A stretch of 64,000 nt of DNA from Paludibacteraceae bacterium (GCA_024401475.1 JAKSKZ010000014.1:1-64000); one strand, 5' to 3'. Positions 23,026 through 32,882 are shown, numbered from the stretch's first letter. Notes: generated by a model from the letters alone, not told the origin. Made by a program: numbers and translations.

Positions 23026-25026
23026 TTATTCGTTGTTGTATCTTTTGATGATATTGTAGGCGGAATAGATGCCTAATTCGCCAGCTTTGCTTAAGTCGGC
23101 TATGCCAAGTTTGCTCTCTCCAATGAGTATATGGGCAAGTCCTCTGTTGAAATAGGCTTCGGCAAAATCCTTGTCTATCTCAATGGCTCTTGAGTAGTTG
23201 GCCATCGCGTTGCGGTAATCTTTTTGTTCTGCAAGAATGTTGCCTTTATTGTACCATCCGAAGGGGAGGCGAGGGGCTAAGGCTGTCACCTTGTCGTAGT
23301 CGTTTAATATCAAGCCGTATTCCAATTGAGATCCAGCAAGTGCTGTTTCGGCCTCTTTCTCTGTTTTTATTTCGTCTTCAAGTGATGCTTCGTATTCCAT
23401 CTTTTTGTGGCGGATGTTGGCTCGGTTGAAATAAGGAATCCAGGAGTCGGGTGTAAAGTCGATTGCTTTTCCGTAATCCTCGATTGCACTTTGATAATCT
23501 TGTATCATCTCAAAGTCTAATGCACGACTTAAATATAGAATGAAGTCGCCTTCGTTTTCGAGGGCCCTTGTTTTTGATTCGATGGCATTGAAATGTTTCT
23601 CTATCTGTTCCTTGCTGAGTTGAGAATCATTATTGCCCAGTTTGATTTTCTCTGGCAGTTTACGCTTGGTGTTTATATCGACAATCTCTTGGACGAAATA
23701 GTTCGTCTTTTTCATTTCGTTGTCCTTGATGTAGTAGGACAAGTGGAAGAGAGGTTCTATGTCGATGTTGAAATTGATGTTTTGAACTTTTCCTCTTGTT
23801 TCGCTTTTGAAGGATACTCGGCGTTCTTCCTCTTCCTTGTCGGCTATGACCAGTCTGTTGAATTTCTTGATGCTTTTGTCCGACTTCTCTCTTGTCTTTT
23901 TCTCTTTTTTGCTATCTGTATTGTCGGGCGCATTTCTGCGTTCTCGTTCCATCAGCATAGCTTGGTTGAAGTCTAATTGAGCTCCTTTTTTGTCTCCTTT
24001 TTTCTCTTTGGCTTCTGCTCTGCTATAGTAGAGTGGATAGAAATCGGGATATTCTTTTAGCACTTTGTTGATGTCGGCAATGGCACGGTTGCATTCGCCC
24101 AAGTCAATCTCGATGAGGGCACGGTTGTAAAGTGCGATATGGTCGTTGGGGTCGAAATCGAGTACACGGTCGAAATCTTCCAATGCTCTGTTTTTGTCGC
24201 CCACCTCGTTGCGAAGCAAGCCTCTGTTGTAGTAGGCCATCACGTTGTTTGGATCCAATTGGATGACATTGTCGTAATCGCTGAGCGTTCCCTTTAAATC
24301 GTTTAAGTGATAACGTATTAAGCCTCTGTTGATGTAGTAGCCGGCACGGTCTGGTTTCATGCGAATGGCCTCGTTATAGTCGTCTAATGCAGATTGGTAT
24401 TCTCCTTTCGTGTAGCGCACGATACCTCTGGCTGCATAGCTTTCGGATCGGAATTTGTCTATAGAAATGGCTTTTTCAAAATCGGCCAAAGAAGCCACTG
24501 TGTCTTTGTTGGCGAGGTGAGCTTGCCCGCGGTTTAGGTAAGCATCTACATATTTGGAATGTTTCTCTATGGCACTGGTTAGTTCTACGATGGCCTGGTC
24601 GTATTTTTCCTCTTGAAGATAGGATATTCCTTTGTAGAGAAGGAATCTTTTGTTGCCAGGGTCGAATTCCAATCCCTTGTTGAAATCTTCGATGGACGCT
24701 TCGTATTTCTTTTGGTTGATGCGAGCAATTCCCCTACACTCGTAGGCGTTGATCATGAACGGATTACGCTCTAATGCAAGGGTGCAATCTTCTTCGGCTC
24801 CTTGGTAATCCTCGAGGTTGATTTTTGCCACGGCACGAAGGAAGTAGGGTTCAGCCAAATGAGGTTTGACACGAATCACTTGGTTGAAATATTGTATGGA
24901 AAGCACGTAATCTTCAAAATAGAGAGCGTTCTGTCCAATGGTCAGAATCCTGTTCGTGTTGAGTTGAGGATAAATGTTTCCGACAGAAAAAAATGTCAGA
25001 AGTAAGAAAAATGCAAGCCGCCTCAT
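23026..25026 (-). CDS. Secreted tetratricopeptide-repeat protein (666 aa)
   Basis: A signal peptide (MRRLAFFLLLTFFSVGNIYP) is followed by about ten TPR units of 34 residues in the first 370 residues (for example AYYNRGLLRNEVGDKNRALE). A charged linker (about 370-420) and a non-repeat region of about 90 residues follow, then four more TPR units to the end. TPR arrays are protein-binding scaffolds. The periplasmic location and the DUF3078 gene next in line (52 bases apart) point to envelope assembly. The partner is not known. Confidence 0.88.
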   Translation of the reverse strand: MRRLAFFLLLTFFSVGNIYPQLNTNRILTIGQNALYFEDYVLSIQYFNQVIRVKPHLAEPYFLRAVAKINLEDYQGAEEDCTLALERNPFMINAYECRGIARINQKKYEASIEDFNKGLEFDPGNKRFLLYKGISYLQEEKYDQAIVELTSAIEKHSKYVDAYLNRGQAHLANKDTVASLADFEKAISIDKFRSESYAARGIVRYTKGEYQSALDDYNEAIRMKPDRAGYYINRGLIRYHLNDLKGTLSDYDNVIQLDPNNVMAYYNRGLLRNEVGDKNRALEDFDRVLDFDPNDHIALYNRALIEIDLGECNRAIADINKVLKEYPDFYPLYYSRAEAKEKKGDKKGAQLDFNQAMLMERERRNAPDNTDSKKEKKTREKSDKSIKKFNRLVIADKEEEERRVSFKSETRGKVQNINFNIDIEPLFHLSYYIKDNEMKKTNYFVQEIVDINTKRKLPEKIKLGNNDSQLSKEQIEKHFNAIESKTRALENEGDFILYLSRALDFEMIQDYQSAIEDYGKAIDFTPDSWIPYFNRANIRHKKMEYEASLEDEIKTEKEAETALAGSQLEYGLILNDYDKVTALAPRLPFGWYNKGNILAEQKDYRNAMANYSRAIEIDKDFAEAYFNRGLAHILIGESKLGIADLSKAGELGIYSAYNIIKRYNNE

Positions 25027-25185
25027 TGTCGTTTTGAAAAAAGAAAAATAGAAATGAAACCCTCTTTGTCTTATTGACGATGCAAAATAAATGAAATTTT
25101 GTGTGAGGGAAATACATTTAGATATTATTAAGATGGAATTATCTCTTTTTTTGATTTCTGTAATGGATAAGCGTCCTTTAAATCA

Positions 25186-25216
25186 TTTGTTCTAATTCGG
25201 TAAATATGTATATTTG
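25186..25216 (+). promoter_or_regulatory. Promoter of the HD-domain gene
   Basis: TTTG at 25186-25189, 19 bases, then TATATTTG at 25209-25216. Both boxes match the Bacteroidota consensus. The ATG at 25302 is 85 bases downstream. Confidence 0.75.
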
Positions 25217-25301
25217 TGTTTGCATGCTTGAATGGATTTGGGAATTGAAATGAATTTAGGAGCATTCAAATGTTTGGTTATTAACGAAATGTGTTTTTGA
25301 A

Positions 25302-25910
25302 ATGAGCAGTCAAAAGGAAGAGTTTATATCGTTGCTTCGTTCTACGGAACGCGAAGGAATAGAAGATGTGATTGAAGAGTTGGATGAGTTGGGGTTCTTT
25401 TCGGCACCAGCCAGCACTCGTTTCCATTTGTGCAAGGAAGAGGGGTTGTTAGAACATTCTCTGAATGTTTGTCATGTGGCATTGAAAGTTCGTGAAGCCA
25501 TGTTGGCCATGGATGATTCATTGTTGGAATATCTTCCCAAGGATAGTGTGATAATTGCCACATTGTTGCACGATGCGTGTAAGGCCGAGATTTATAAGCC
25601 GACAATGAAACGCAGGAAGGATGAGTTTGGCCGCTGGGTGGATGTGCCGGGCTATGATGTCGATTATTCGAATATGCCTTTGGGACATGGAGAAAAATCT
25701 GTCATTCGCCTTCTTCGTTGTGGTCTGGATTTGTCGGATGATGAGGTTCTGGCTATTCGTTGGCACATGAGTGCTTGGGATATGCCATTTCAATCGAGTG
25801 AATTGAGGGAGAATTTCAACGAGGCAAAGAAACAATGTCCGTTGCTCTCTTTGGTCATGGCGGCTGACGGACTCTCTTCTAATCTATTGGAACGGGCAGA
25901 CGAGGATTAA
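25302..25910 (+). CDS. HD-domain hydrolase
   Basis: A 202-residue cytoplasmic protein with an HD-type metal site: LLEHSLNVCHVAL near residue 50 (first His), TLLHDACKAEIY near 90 (HD pair) and GHGEKSVIRLL near 130, with RWHMSAWDM at about 155. It most resembles small HD proteins found widely in Bacteroidota and Firmicutes that act as phosphohydrolases. The substrate is not known. The gene has its own promoter and stands alone. Confidence 0.88.
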   Translation: MSSQKEEFISLLRSTEREGIEDVIEELDELGFFSAPASTRFHLCKEEGLLEHSLNVCHVALKVREAMLAMDDSLLEYLPKDSVIIATLLHDACKAEIYKPTMKRRKDEFGRWVDVPGYDVDYSNMPLGHGEKSVIRLLRCGLDLSDDEVLAIRWHMSAWDMPFQSSELRENFNEAKKQCPLLSLVMAADGLSSNLLERADED

Positions 25911-25919
25911 AGTGTTTAT

Positions 25920-25935
25920 TATTTTTGTATCTTTG
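25920..25935 (+). promoter_or_regulatory. Tandem -7 boxes before the thioredoxin gene
   Basis: TATTTTTG (25920-25927) and TATCTTTG (25928-25935) lie back to back 70-85 bases before the ATG at 26004. Confidence 0.55.
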
Positions 25936-26003
25936 TCTTTTGAAATCACGATGGATGCCCATAAGCAAAGACTCCGTCAATCGAAAATAGATAGTTATAG
26001 ATT

Positions 26004-26552
26004 ATGATGACGATTATTAAATATGGCTTAGGTGCCATAATTGCGCTTTTTGTAATTGCGCTTTTCCTTGATGATGAGGAGGAAACAGCGTCAACGGAAA
26101 CTGTCGCGATAGAGCAACCACAAGTTGCTGAGGAAAATACAAAGGAGGAGAAAAAGAAGAACCCTCAACTTGAAGTTGAAAAGAAAGTTCCTGTTGCAAA
26201 TTGGGGAGATGGAACTGTTCGTAAAATTAATGCTTCGGAGTATAAGAAAAGTGTGATAGACTACACGAAAAAGGCGCAGGACTATAAAGGAAATGGCCCT
26301 TGCGTTGTTGATTTTTACGCTACTTGGTGTGGCCCTTGTAAGGCTCTTGCTCCAAGAATGGAGAAGTTGGCAAAAAAATATAAGGGGAAGATTCAATTCT
26401 ATAAAGTGGATGTGGATGACAACAATGCGTTGGCGGCTGCTTATGGAATACAATCTATTCCAACATTGATCTTCTTTAAGGATGGAAAAAGTAAAGTTTA
26501 TTCAGGCGCACCTTACAATTTGGATGAGTTGGTGGCAAATTTGGCAAGATAA
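26004..26552 (+). CDS. Membrane-anchored thioredoxin-like protein
   Basis: A 182-residue protein with an N-terminal membrane helix (about residues 7-23), an acidic/Lys-rich linker (24-60) and a thioredoxin domain. The active site is ATWCGPCKALAP (CGPC) near residue 110 and the cis-Pro loop is QSIPTLIFF. The domain probably faces the periplasm and reduces or shuffles disulfides. Lacking resA-type inserts, it is closer to plain thioredoxin. It is the only disulfide enzyme in the window. Confidence 0.92.
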   Translation: MMTIIKYGLGAIIALFVIALFLDDEEETASTETVAIEQPQVAEENTKEEKKKNPQLEVEKKVPVANWGDGTVRKINASEYKKSVIDYTKKAQDYKGNGPCVVDFYATWCGPCKALAPRMEKLAKKYKGKIQFYKVDVDDNNALAAAYGIQSIPTLIFFKDGKSKVYSGAPYNLDELVANLAR

Positions 26553-26635
26553 TTGTGCGTGAACTTTATTTTGCCTAAATTTCTGATTAACTTGCCTGTT
26601 GAAAAAGAATACAACCATAAAAACACAAAACCAAA

Positions 26636-28549
26636 ATGAATAGTAGATTTTTTTTAACGACATTGATGTTTGCCTTTTCGTTGATGACAACGAATGCGGT
26701 GGACAAACGAAAATTCGATTTCGTAGTAGGTGTGGATGGCGATTTTAAGGCTGCCAAAACTGCGGCTGAAGCTTCTCGAAGTGGTCGGTTCTATATCTTT
26801 TTCCCTGATGGTAATTATAATATCGGAGCATTGACCGGAGATGCTAACCAGAGGACCACTTTCTCTGCGGCGAATGTCTCTCTTATCGGACAAAGCATGA
26901 GTGGCGTTCTCATTTATAATCAATCTTCTTCAGAGGGAATTGGTACGACGGCGACCCTCGATTTTCAAAAGAGTGCTTCTTATACTTATATGCAGGATTT
27001 GACATTCCAAAACAAGGCTTATAATAATCCTAATGCATCGGCCAATCGTTTTGTGGTAATCCGAGATCAGGCTGATAGAAACATCTACAAGAATGTGAAG
27101 ATGCTGAGTACGCAAGATACGTATTATACGCCAACGGGTGAGCGTCGTTCTTATTTGGAAAATTGTGAGATTCATGGTACGGTAGATTATATCTGCGGTG
27201 GTGGAGATTTGTATTTCAACCAATGTTTACTTTTCTGTGAAAACAGAGCAAACAATTGTATAACGGCTCCTGCTACCAAAAGTTCTTGGGGATATGTCTT
27301 CCAAAATTGTGTGATTGATGGATATCCTGTCAATAACGGATTGCTTCGTTTAGGCCGATCTTGGAATGGTACTCCTCGTGCGGTATATATAAATACAAGG
27401 ATGAAAGTTTCTCCAACAGCTGAGGGTTGGGGGGATCCAATGAATACGGTCCCAACTCTTTTTGCTGAGTTTAATTCGATGGATGGAAATGGAAATCCTA
27501 TCGACCTTAGTCGAAGACGAAGTTATTACTCTTGTTCGAAGGATGGCTCGACGGCTTATTTCAACCCTCGTCTCTCTTACGAGGAGGCTGCCAAATATAC
27601 GGTTGCAAATGTGGTAGGTGGGAAGGATGGTTGGCGTCCTGATTTGGCAACAAGGCAAATGCCTGCCCCAAATGTATCAACTTCGGGCACGAAACTTATT
27701 TGGGATGACATGGAGGATGCCTTGTGTTATTTTATCTTCAAGGATGGAAAGTATTTGGCGAATGTGTCCGAGCCTTATTATACTGTTTATGAAACACCTT
27801 ATTGTGAAGCTACATATACAGTCCGTGCTGCTAATGAAATGGGCGGTTTGGGCGCATCGTCCAATCCCGTTAATGTTTGTCCTGTGGCAGAAGAAGAGGA
27901 GGAGGTTGATTGGAATGAGTACAACGTCTATTATTATGGCAATGGCGAAGTCTCTTCGACCAATGGCAACGAGTTCAATAATCTATGGAGTTGTACTGAA
28001 TCGGGAAGTGAAGGCTTTGCTTGGGCAATCACGGGTCGAGACGACAAAAATGTATTGTATGGAAATGATATCCGTGTAGGCATGAAGGGAGGATATTACA
28101 CTACTTTCAAAAATTCCAACGGTGCACAGAATACCTTCTATTTGCCTGAAAATACAACGGTTAATTCTATAGTGTTCATGGGCTATACCAATGATTCGGA
28201 AGGAATCGGTTTGTTGACGGAGATAAATGGTGAACAAATAGAGGAACCATTTATAACAAATACGGGCAGAACGGGTTATGCGAATGTTCCTTCTTATGTG
28301 AAATATGACTTCAAGGAGGATGTTTGTGGTAGTTTCACCTTCACCTTTAGCAACAAGCAAATTTGTTTTGTGGTCTTAATGAAAACGTCTCCATGCGTAT
28401 GTTCGTCTGTTTCTGTGGACGATGTTGAGGCTGACCCGTCAGATGGGGATATGAACTATTACGACCTTTCTGGCCGAAAGGTGGAACAATTACGTGACGG
28501 TGAAATTTATATTCATCAAGGCCAAGCGGTGAAGATAATTAAGAATTAA
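26636..28549 (+). CDS. Secreted pectinesterase
   Basis: A 637-residue protein with a signal peptide and a pectin methylesterase domain (about 25-340). All the key blocks are kept: STQDTYYT (first catalytic Asp), GTVDYICGGG (nucleophile Asp) and LGRSWNG (Arg and Trp). Methyl groups are removed from homogalacturonan. A fibronectin-III-like segment (about 345-420) and a further beta-rich domain (about 430-595) follow. The last 30 residues (YYDLSGRKV ... GEIYIHQGQAVKIIKN) resemble a T9SS-type tail. No other pectin-degrading gene is in the window. A hairpin follows at 28593. Confidence 0.93.
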   Translation: MNSRFFLTTLMFAFSLMTTNAVDKRKFDFVVGVDGDFKAAKTAAEASRSGRFYIFFPDGNYNIGALTGDANQRTTFSAANVSLIGQSMSGVLIYNQSSSEGIGTTATLDFQKSASYTYMQDLTFQNKAYNNPNASANRFVVIRDQADRNIYKNVKMLSTQDTYYTPTGERRSYLENCEIHGTVDYICGGGDLYFNQCLLFCENRANNCITAPATKSSWGYVFQNCVIDGYPVNNGLLRLGRSWNGTPRAVYINTRMKVSPTAEGWGDPMNTVPTLFAEFNSMDGNGNPIDLSRRRSYYSCSKDGSTAYFNPRLSYEEAAKYTVANVVGGKDGWRPDLATRQMPAPNVSTSGTKLIWDDMEDALCYFIFKDGKYLANVSEPYYTVYETPYCEATYTVRAANEMGGLGASSNPVNVCPVAEEEEEVDWNEYNVYYYGNGEVSSTNGNEFNNLWSCTESGSEGFAWAITGRDDKNVLYGNDIRVGMKGGYYTTFKNSNGAQNTFYLPENTTVNSIVFMGYTNDSEGIGLLTEINGEQIEEPFITNTGRTGYANVPSYVKYDFKEDVCGSFTFTFSNKQICFVVLMKTSPCVCSSVSVDDVEADPSDGDMNYYDLSGRKVEQLRDGEIYIHQGQAVKIIKN

Positions 28550-28592
28550 GAATTTCTCTCGAACGTCATCACGTTAGAGCGCGACAATCAAT

Positions 28593-28616
28593 AGCCTTGT
28601 CCTTACGGGCAAGGCT
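28593..28616 (+). terminator. Hairpin after the pectinesterase gene
   Basis: A 10-bp stem with one wobble (28593-28602 with 28607-28616) and a 4-base loop. The T-run after it is weak, so termination is likely but not certain. Confidence 0.6.
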
Positions 28617-28639
28617 ATGTTATTTAAGAGTTTTTTGCT

Positions 28640-28647
28640 ATTTTTGC
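28640..28647 (+). promoter_or_regulatory. Likely -7 box of the PBP1C gene
   Basis: TATTTTTG about 40 bases before the ATG at 28688. No clear -33 box. Confidence 0.5.
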
Positions 28648-28687
28648 CTAAAGAAATCAGTCGTGAAATTGACTGGTGTGCGAAATA

Positions 28688-31120
28688 ATGGATAGAATTA
28701 AAGCATTGATAAATAGAAGGGTTGAACTTCCAGTCTGGAAGAAATTCTGTGACTGGCTTATTGGCCTTTTGAGGAATTTTCTTCTGAAGATTCAAAAAAT
28801 GGGTTGGAAGCAAAGTCTTGCATTGGGAGTTTTTCTCATACTATTTATTTCTTGGTTATTCTGCTTGCCTAAACCTTTGTTTGCACCTCCTTATTCAACG
28901 GTCGTGACCGATGCCAATGGTGCTCTTTTGGGGGCTCGTTTGGCCGACGATGGTCAGTGGCGCTTTCCCGTGAGTGATTCTGTTCCCTACAAAATGGAGC
29001 GTTGCATCGTTATGTTCGAGGATCAATATTTTTGGATGCATCCAGGCGTAAATCCTGTATCCATATTCCGAGCCATTCGGCAAAATATTTCCGCAGGTCA
29101 TGTGGTGAGTGGTGGTAGTACGCTCTCAATGCAGGTGATTAGAAGTTGTAGGGGGCACCAAGTTCGTTCGTTTTCTGAAAAGTTTATTGAAATGGTTATG
29201 GCCCTTAGATTAGAGTTGGGCTATTCTAAATCTGAGATTTTAAAGTTATATTTGGATAATGCGCCTTTCGGTGGTAATACGGTCGGGGTTCGCAGTGCAT
29301 CTTGGCGTTATTTTGGTCGGTCGTGTGATAACCTTTCGTGGGCGGAGGCTGCTTTGTTGGCTGTGCTTCCGAATGCCCCTTCTCTGATTCATCCGGGGAA
29401 GAATCGACAAATGCTTTTAGAGAAGAGAAATCGTCTGTTGACGAAGTTGAAGAATGAAGGTGTGATTGATGAAGAGACTTGCGAACTGGCTATTTCTGAA
29501 CCCTTGCCAGAAAAACCACAATCTTTGCAGTTTGCAGCTCCACATTTGGTGGACAGAATGCGTCTGAAAAAGAGCAACAAGGTGATTCGTAGTACGATAG
29601 ACATCTCTCTGCAGAAACGAATGGAGAGTAAGGTGGCGTCTTTCAAGTCTATTTATACGCAAAACCAAGTGCAGAATATGGCTCTTTTGGTGGCCGACAC
29701 CCGTACGGGAAATGTTTTGGTCTATTGCGGTAATGCAGACTACAATCAGGAGGACAACAACCATGTGGATATTATAACCGCTTCTCGAAGCACAGGTAGC
29801 ACATTGAAGCCTTTCCTTTTCAATGCGATGATTGAGGATGGTGAGTTGGTGCCTACTATGCTTTTGCCCGATATTCCTATTCAGATTGCAGGCTATCGTC
29901 CTAACAATTATGAGCGGAAATTTGATGGGGCGGTGCCTGCCAATGAGGCGTTGGCTCGATCGTTGAATATTCCTGCCGTTTTGATGCTTCGTGATTATGG
30001 CATTCCCCGTTTTATGGACTATCTGAAGAAGTTGGGAATGACCACCCTCAATTATTCTGCTGAGCATTATGGCTTGACGTTGATTTTAGGAGGAGCTGAG
30101 GGTAATTTGTGGGAGATAACAGGGGCCTATGCGAGTATGGCTCGTACGCTATTGCGTTATACGGATTCTCAAACATACGCGGAAGGGGATATCCATTCAC
30201 TTCGATTGGAGGATCGTCCCGAGGAGAAAGCCAAATTGAGAAACGAGCCTGTCCTTTTCCACGCACAGGCGGTTTGGCAAACCATGAACGCTATCAAGGA
30301 GTTGAATCGTCCTGACGTAAATTGGCGATTGTTCTCTTCTTCTAAGTTGGTGGCGTGGAAGACTGGCACCAGTTTTGGTAACAAAGATGCTTGGGCTATC
30401 GGTGTCACTCCCGAATATACGGTGGGCGTCTGGGTAGGAAATGCGGACGGCGAGGGTAGGGCTGGATTGACGGGCATATCTTATGCGGCGCCAGTTTTGT
30501 TTTCCGTGTTTAATCAGTTGCCGGCCACTACTTGGTTTCGAGAACCAGCAGGAATGCAAGAAATAGAGGTTTGTGCACAAAGTGGTTTCAAAAAGGGGGT
30601 CAATTGCCCAGAATCCAAGATGGTGAAGATTTATGAACCTCAACAGGAGGCTCAGGCATGTCCTTATCATAAGATTGTTCATTTGACCAAAGATGAGCAG
30701 TATCGCGTCAATTCCACTTGTATGTCTGTTTCTGAAATGGCTCATGTCTCGTGGTTCGTCTTGCCTCCCTCAATGGAGTGGTATTACAAGAAGCATAGCA
30801 TATCCTATCGGGAGTTGCCTCCGTTTTTGCCAGATTGTAATCCCGACGAAAATACTATCCCGATGGAGTTTATCTATCCGAAGGAGAGTGGAAAATTGTT
30901 TATCCCGAAAGATTATGATGGAAAGAGAAGCGAGATAGTTTTTGAGGTTGCGCATCGCAACAAAGCGGCTGTCCTCTATTGGCATTTAGATAATGTCTAT
31001 TTAGGCGAAACGTCTCAGTTCCACCAAAAAGGAATCGATGCAGAAGCGGGCGCCCATGTGGTGACGGTTGCAGATGCCGACGGAAATATGATTACAAAGA
31101 AATTTGAGATAGTGGAGTAA
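28688..31120 (+). CDS. pbpC: Penicillin-binding protein 1C
   Basis: A bifunctional peptidoglycan enzyme of 810 residues. A membrane anchor near 37-55 is followed by a GT51 transglycosylase domain (about 60-240) with FEDQYFWMHPGVNP, the GGSTLSMQV block and the LYLDNAPFGGNTVGV block. The transpeptidase domain (about 300-590) has STGSTLKPF (SxxK), and KTGTSFGNKDAW. A C-terminal BiPBP_C domain (about 725-810) completes the PBP1C layout. It polymerises and cross-links glycan outside the inner membrane. The usual neighbouring alpha-2-macroglobulin gene is absent. A GTG at 28676 is an alternative start. The EptA gene follows after 22 bases. Confidence 0.94.
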   Translation: MDRIKALINRRVELPVWKKFCDWLIGLLRNFLLKIQKMGWKQSLALGVFLILFISWLFCLPKPLFAPPYSTVVTDANGALLGARLADDGQWRFPVSDSVPYKMERCIVMFEDQYFWMHPGVNPVSIFRAIRQNISAGHVVSGGSTLSMQVIRSCRGHQVRSFSEKFIEMVMALRLELGYSKSEILKLYLDNAPFGGNTVGVRSASWRYFGRSCDNLSWAEAALLAVLPNAPSLIHPGKNRQMLLEKRNRLLTKLKNEGVIDEETCELAISEPLPEKPQSLQFAAPHLVDRMRLKKSNKVIRSTIDISLQKRMESKVASFKSIYTQNQVQNMALLVADTRTGNVLVYCGNADYNQEDNNHVDIITASRSTGSTLKPFLFNAMIEDGELVPTMLLPDIPIQIAGYRPNNYERKFDGAVPANEALARSLNIPAVLMLRDYGIPRFMDYLKKLGMTTLNYSAEHYGLTLILGGAEGNLWEITGAYASMARTLLRYTDSQTYAEGDIHSLRLEDRPEEKAKLRNEPVLFHAQAVWQTMNAIKELNRPDVNWRLFSSSKLVAWKTGTSFGNKDAWAIGVTPEYTVGVWVGNADGEGRAGLTGISYAAPVLFSVFNQLPATTWFREPAGMQEIEVCAQSGFKKGVNCPESKMVKIYEPQQEAQACPYHKIVHLTKDEQYRVNSTCMSVSEMAHVSWFVLPPSMEWYYKKHSISYRELPPFLPDCNPDENTIPMEFIYPKESGKLFIPKDYDGKRSEIVFEVAHRNKAAVLYWHLDNVYLGETSQFHQKGIDAEAGAHVVTVADADGNMITKKFEIVE

Positions 31121-31142
31121 CTACATCTAAAACGATAATTGA

Positions 31143-32861
31143 ATGGATTTTTTTAAAAGCAAAAAAGGAGAGATGTGTTTGGTGGCAATTCTATTGCTGC
31201 TATTGTTTTTTCCCAATATCGTTGTGGCTGTCATGGCAGAAGAGTTGGACGGATTCTATATGAAGAAGTTGGCATATTTACTTGTTTCGCTTGCTGGCGT
31301 TTTTGTGCCTGCGATTATTTTGAAACGCAAGGCTTATTTTATTTTTGAAGGTGTCTTCACGTTGCTTATTGCCCCCATTGAGTTGGGCAGCATGTTTTGG
31401 AATCATACCACTACAAAGTTTATGATGATGGACACCATTTTCAGTTCCAATTGGAATGAGGCGGTTGAGTTCCTCTCTTCGTTGTGGGTTTATGTTATTC
31501 TTTTCTTGATAGTGGTGGCTGCCTATTTTTTCTTGGCAATCAAGTATGTACGCAATGAATCTTTCTTCCCACCTAAAGTGAGGAAACTCTTTCTTGTCTC
31601 GTTGCCAATGTTGTTTTTGGTGGGCTTCCTCTATTTCTTTACGCTGGCTCGCAGTTTGATTACGAGCGAGGAGACGACGATTGCAGACAACCTCTTAGAT
31701 GTGAAAAATATGATGGTGCAGAAATTCCATAAGATATTTCCGTTTGATGTTTATATTGCGGCCGATGAGGTTTTTGAGCATCGTGCTGAAGTGAGGGAAA
31801 GTCAGGCATTGTTGGCTGGTTTTTCTTTTGGAATTCAACCCAAATTAGATGAGGAAGAAGAGACTTTGGTGTTGGTGATTGGGGAGACTGCCCGTTGGAA
31901 AAGTTTTGGAATTAACGGATATCAACGCAATACGACACCTCGTTTGTCTGATCAAAAGAACTTGGTTTCCTATAGCCATCTTGTTACGCAAGCCAATTTG
32001 ACGAGCCATTCTGTTCCCCTTATTCTAACACGAGCAGATGCCCTTCATAGAGATATGGCCGATAAGGAGAAGTCGTTAAGTGAAGCTTTTGCCGAGGCTG
32101 GTTTTCAAACCTCTTGGATGAGTAGTCAGGTGCTGACCTCATACCAAGAGCGAATCATTGCGGCTTGTGATAATAGTGTGATTTTGGATAAGGTGATTTC
32201 GCAAGATAAATTGTACGATTTAGATTTGGTGCCTAAGTTTGATGAGTTGCTTCGGCAATCGGCCAAGAAGAAATTTATAGTGATTCACTCCATGGGTAGT
32301 CACTTTAAGTATAACGAGCGTTATCCCGCGGATTCTGTATTCTTCAAACCAAGTTTTGACAATACAATGGATTTTCTTGCGGCTTCTTCTGAAAATGCAG
32401 AATATCTTATCAATGCCTACGATAATTCCATTCGTTATACGGATGCCTTTCTTTCTGCTCTTATTCGAAAGTTGGAGGCAAAAGGAGGCGTATGGTCAAT
32501 GGTCTATCTTTCCGACCATGGCGAGAATCTTTATGATGACGATAGAAAGTTAGTGCTGCATGGCACCTTGGTTGTTTCTGCTTACGAGGCGCATATTCCG
32601 TTTTTGGTGGCCTATTCAGATGAATACCAGACTAAATATCCGGAAAAGGTGGAGAATATCAAGGCCAATCAAGCACACAATCTGACGTCGGGAGTGGTTT
32701 TCCATTCTATGTTAGACATGGCTGGCATTCAGTCTGACGTGATTGTAGATTCCCTTTGTATAGGAAAAGACCAGTTGATGGATTTGGATAAATCCTATGT
32801 GTTGAATGGAAATATGGAACCGGTCTTGTTCGATTTCAAACAGTTGGGAAATGCCAAGTAG
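31143..32861 (+). CDS. Phosphoethanolamine transferase (EptA/CptA type)
   Basis: A 572-residue inner-membrane enzyme with about five N-terminal membrane helices (1-180) and a periplasmic sulfatase-fold domain. Metal and catalytic blocks are VIGETARWKSFGINGYQR near residue 242, the nucleophile Thr287 in QANLTSHSVP, and YLSDHGENLYDD near 460. Such enzymes add phosphoethanolamine to lipid A or core sugars, and some relatives confer polymyxin resistance. It directly follows pbpC by 22 bases, so both are likely in one transcript. Confidence 0.9.
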   Translation: MDFFKSKKGEMCLVAILLLLLFFPNIVVAVMAEELDGFYMKKLAYLLVSLAGVFVPAIILKRKAYFIFEGVFTLLIAPIELGSMFWNHTTTKFMMMDTIFSSNWNEAVEFLSSLWVYVILFLIVVAAYFFLAIKYVRNESFFPPKVRKLFLVSLPMLFLVGFLYFFTLARSLITSEETTIADNLLDVKNMMVQKFHKIFPFDVYIAADEVFEHRAEVRESQALLAGFSFGIQPKLDEEEETLVLVIGETARWKSFGINGYQRNTTPRLSDQKNLVSYSHLVTQANLTSHSVPLILTRADALHRDMADKEKSLSEAFAEAGFQTSWMSSQVLTSYQERIIAACDNSVILDKVISQDKLYDLDLVPKFDELLRQSAKKKFIVIHSMGSHFKYNERYPADSVFFKPSFDNTMDFLAASSENAEYLINAYDNSIRYTDAFLSALIRKLEAKGGVWSMVYLSDHGENLYDDDRKLVLHGTLVVSAYEAHIPFLVAYSDEYQTKYPEKVENIKANQAHNLTSGVVFHSMLDMAGIQSDVIVDSLCIGKDQLMDLDKSYVLNGNMEPVLFDFKQLGNAK

Positions 32862-32882
32862 GGAATACGAGAATTGAGTCTT

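Noticed and set aside
23593..23976. Plus-strand frame of 127 codons, Phe/Leu-rich
   Set aside because: Reverse complement of the Lys/Glu-rich linker in the TPR gene; no start signal or family.
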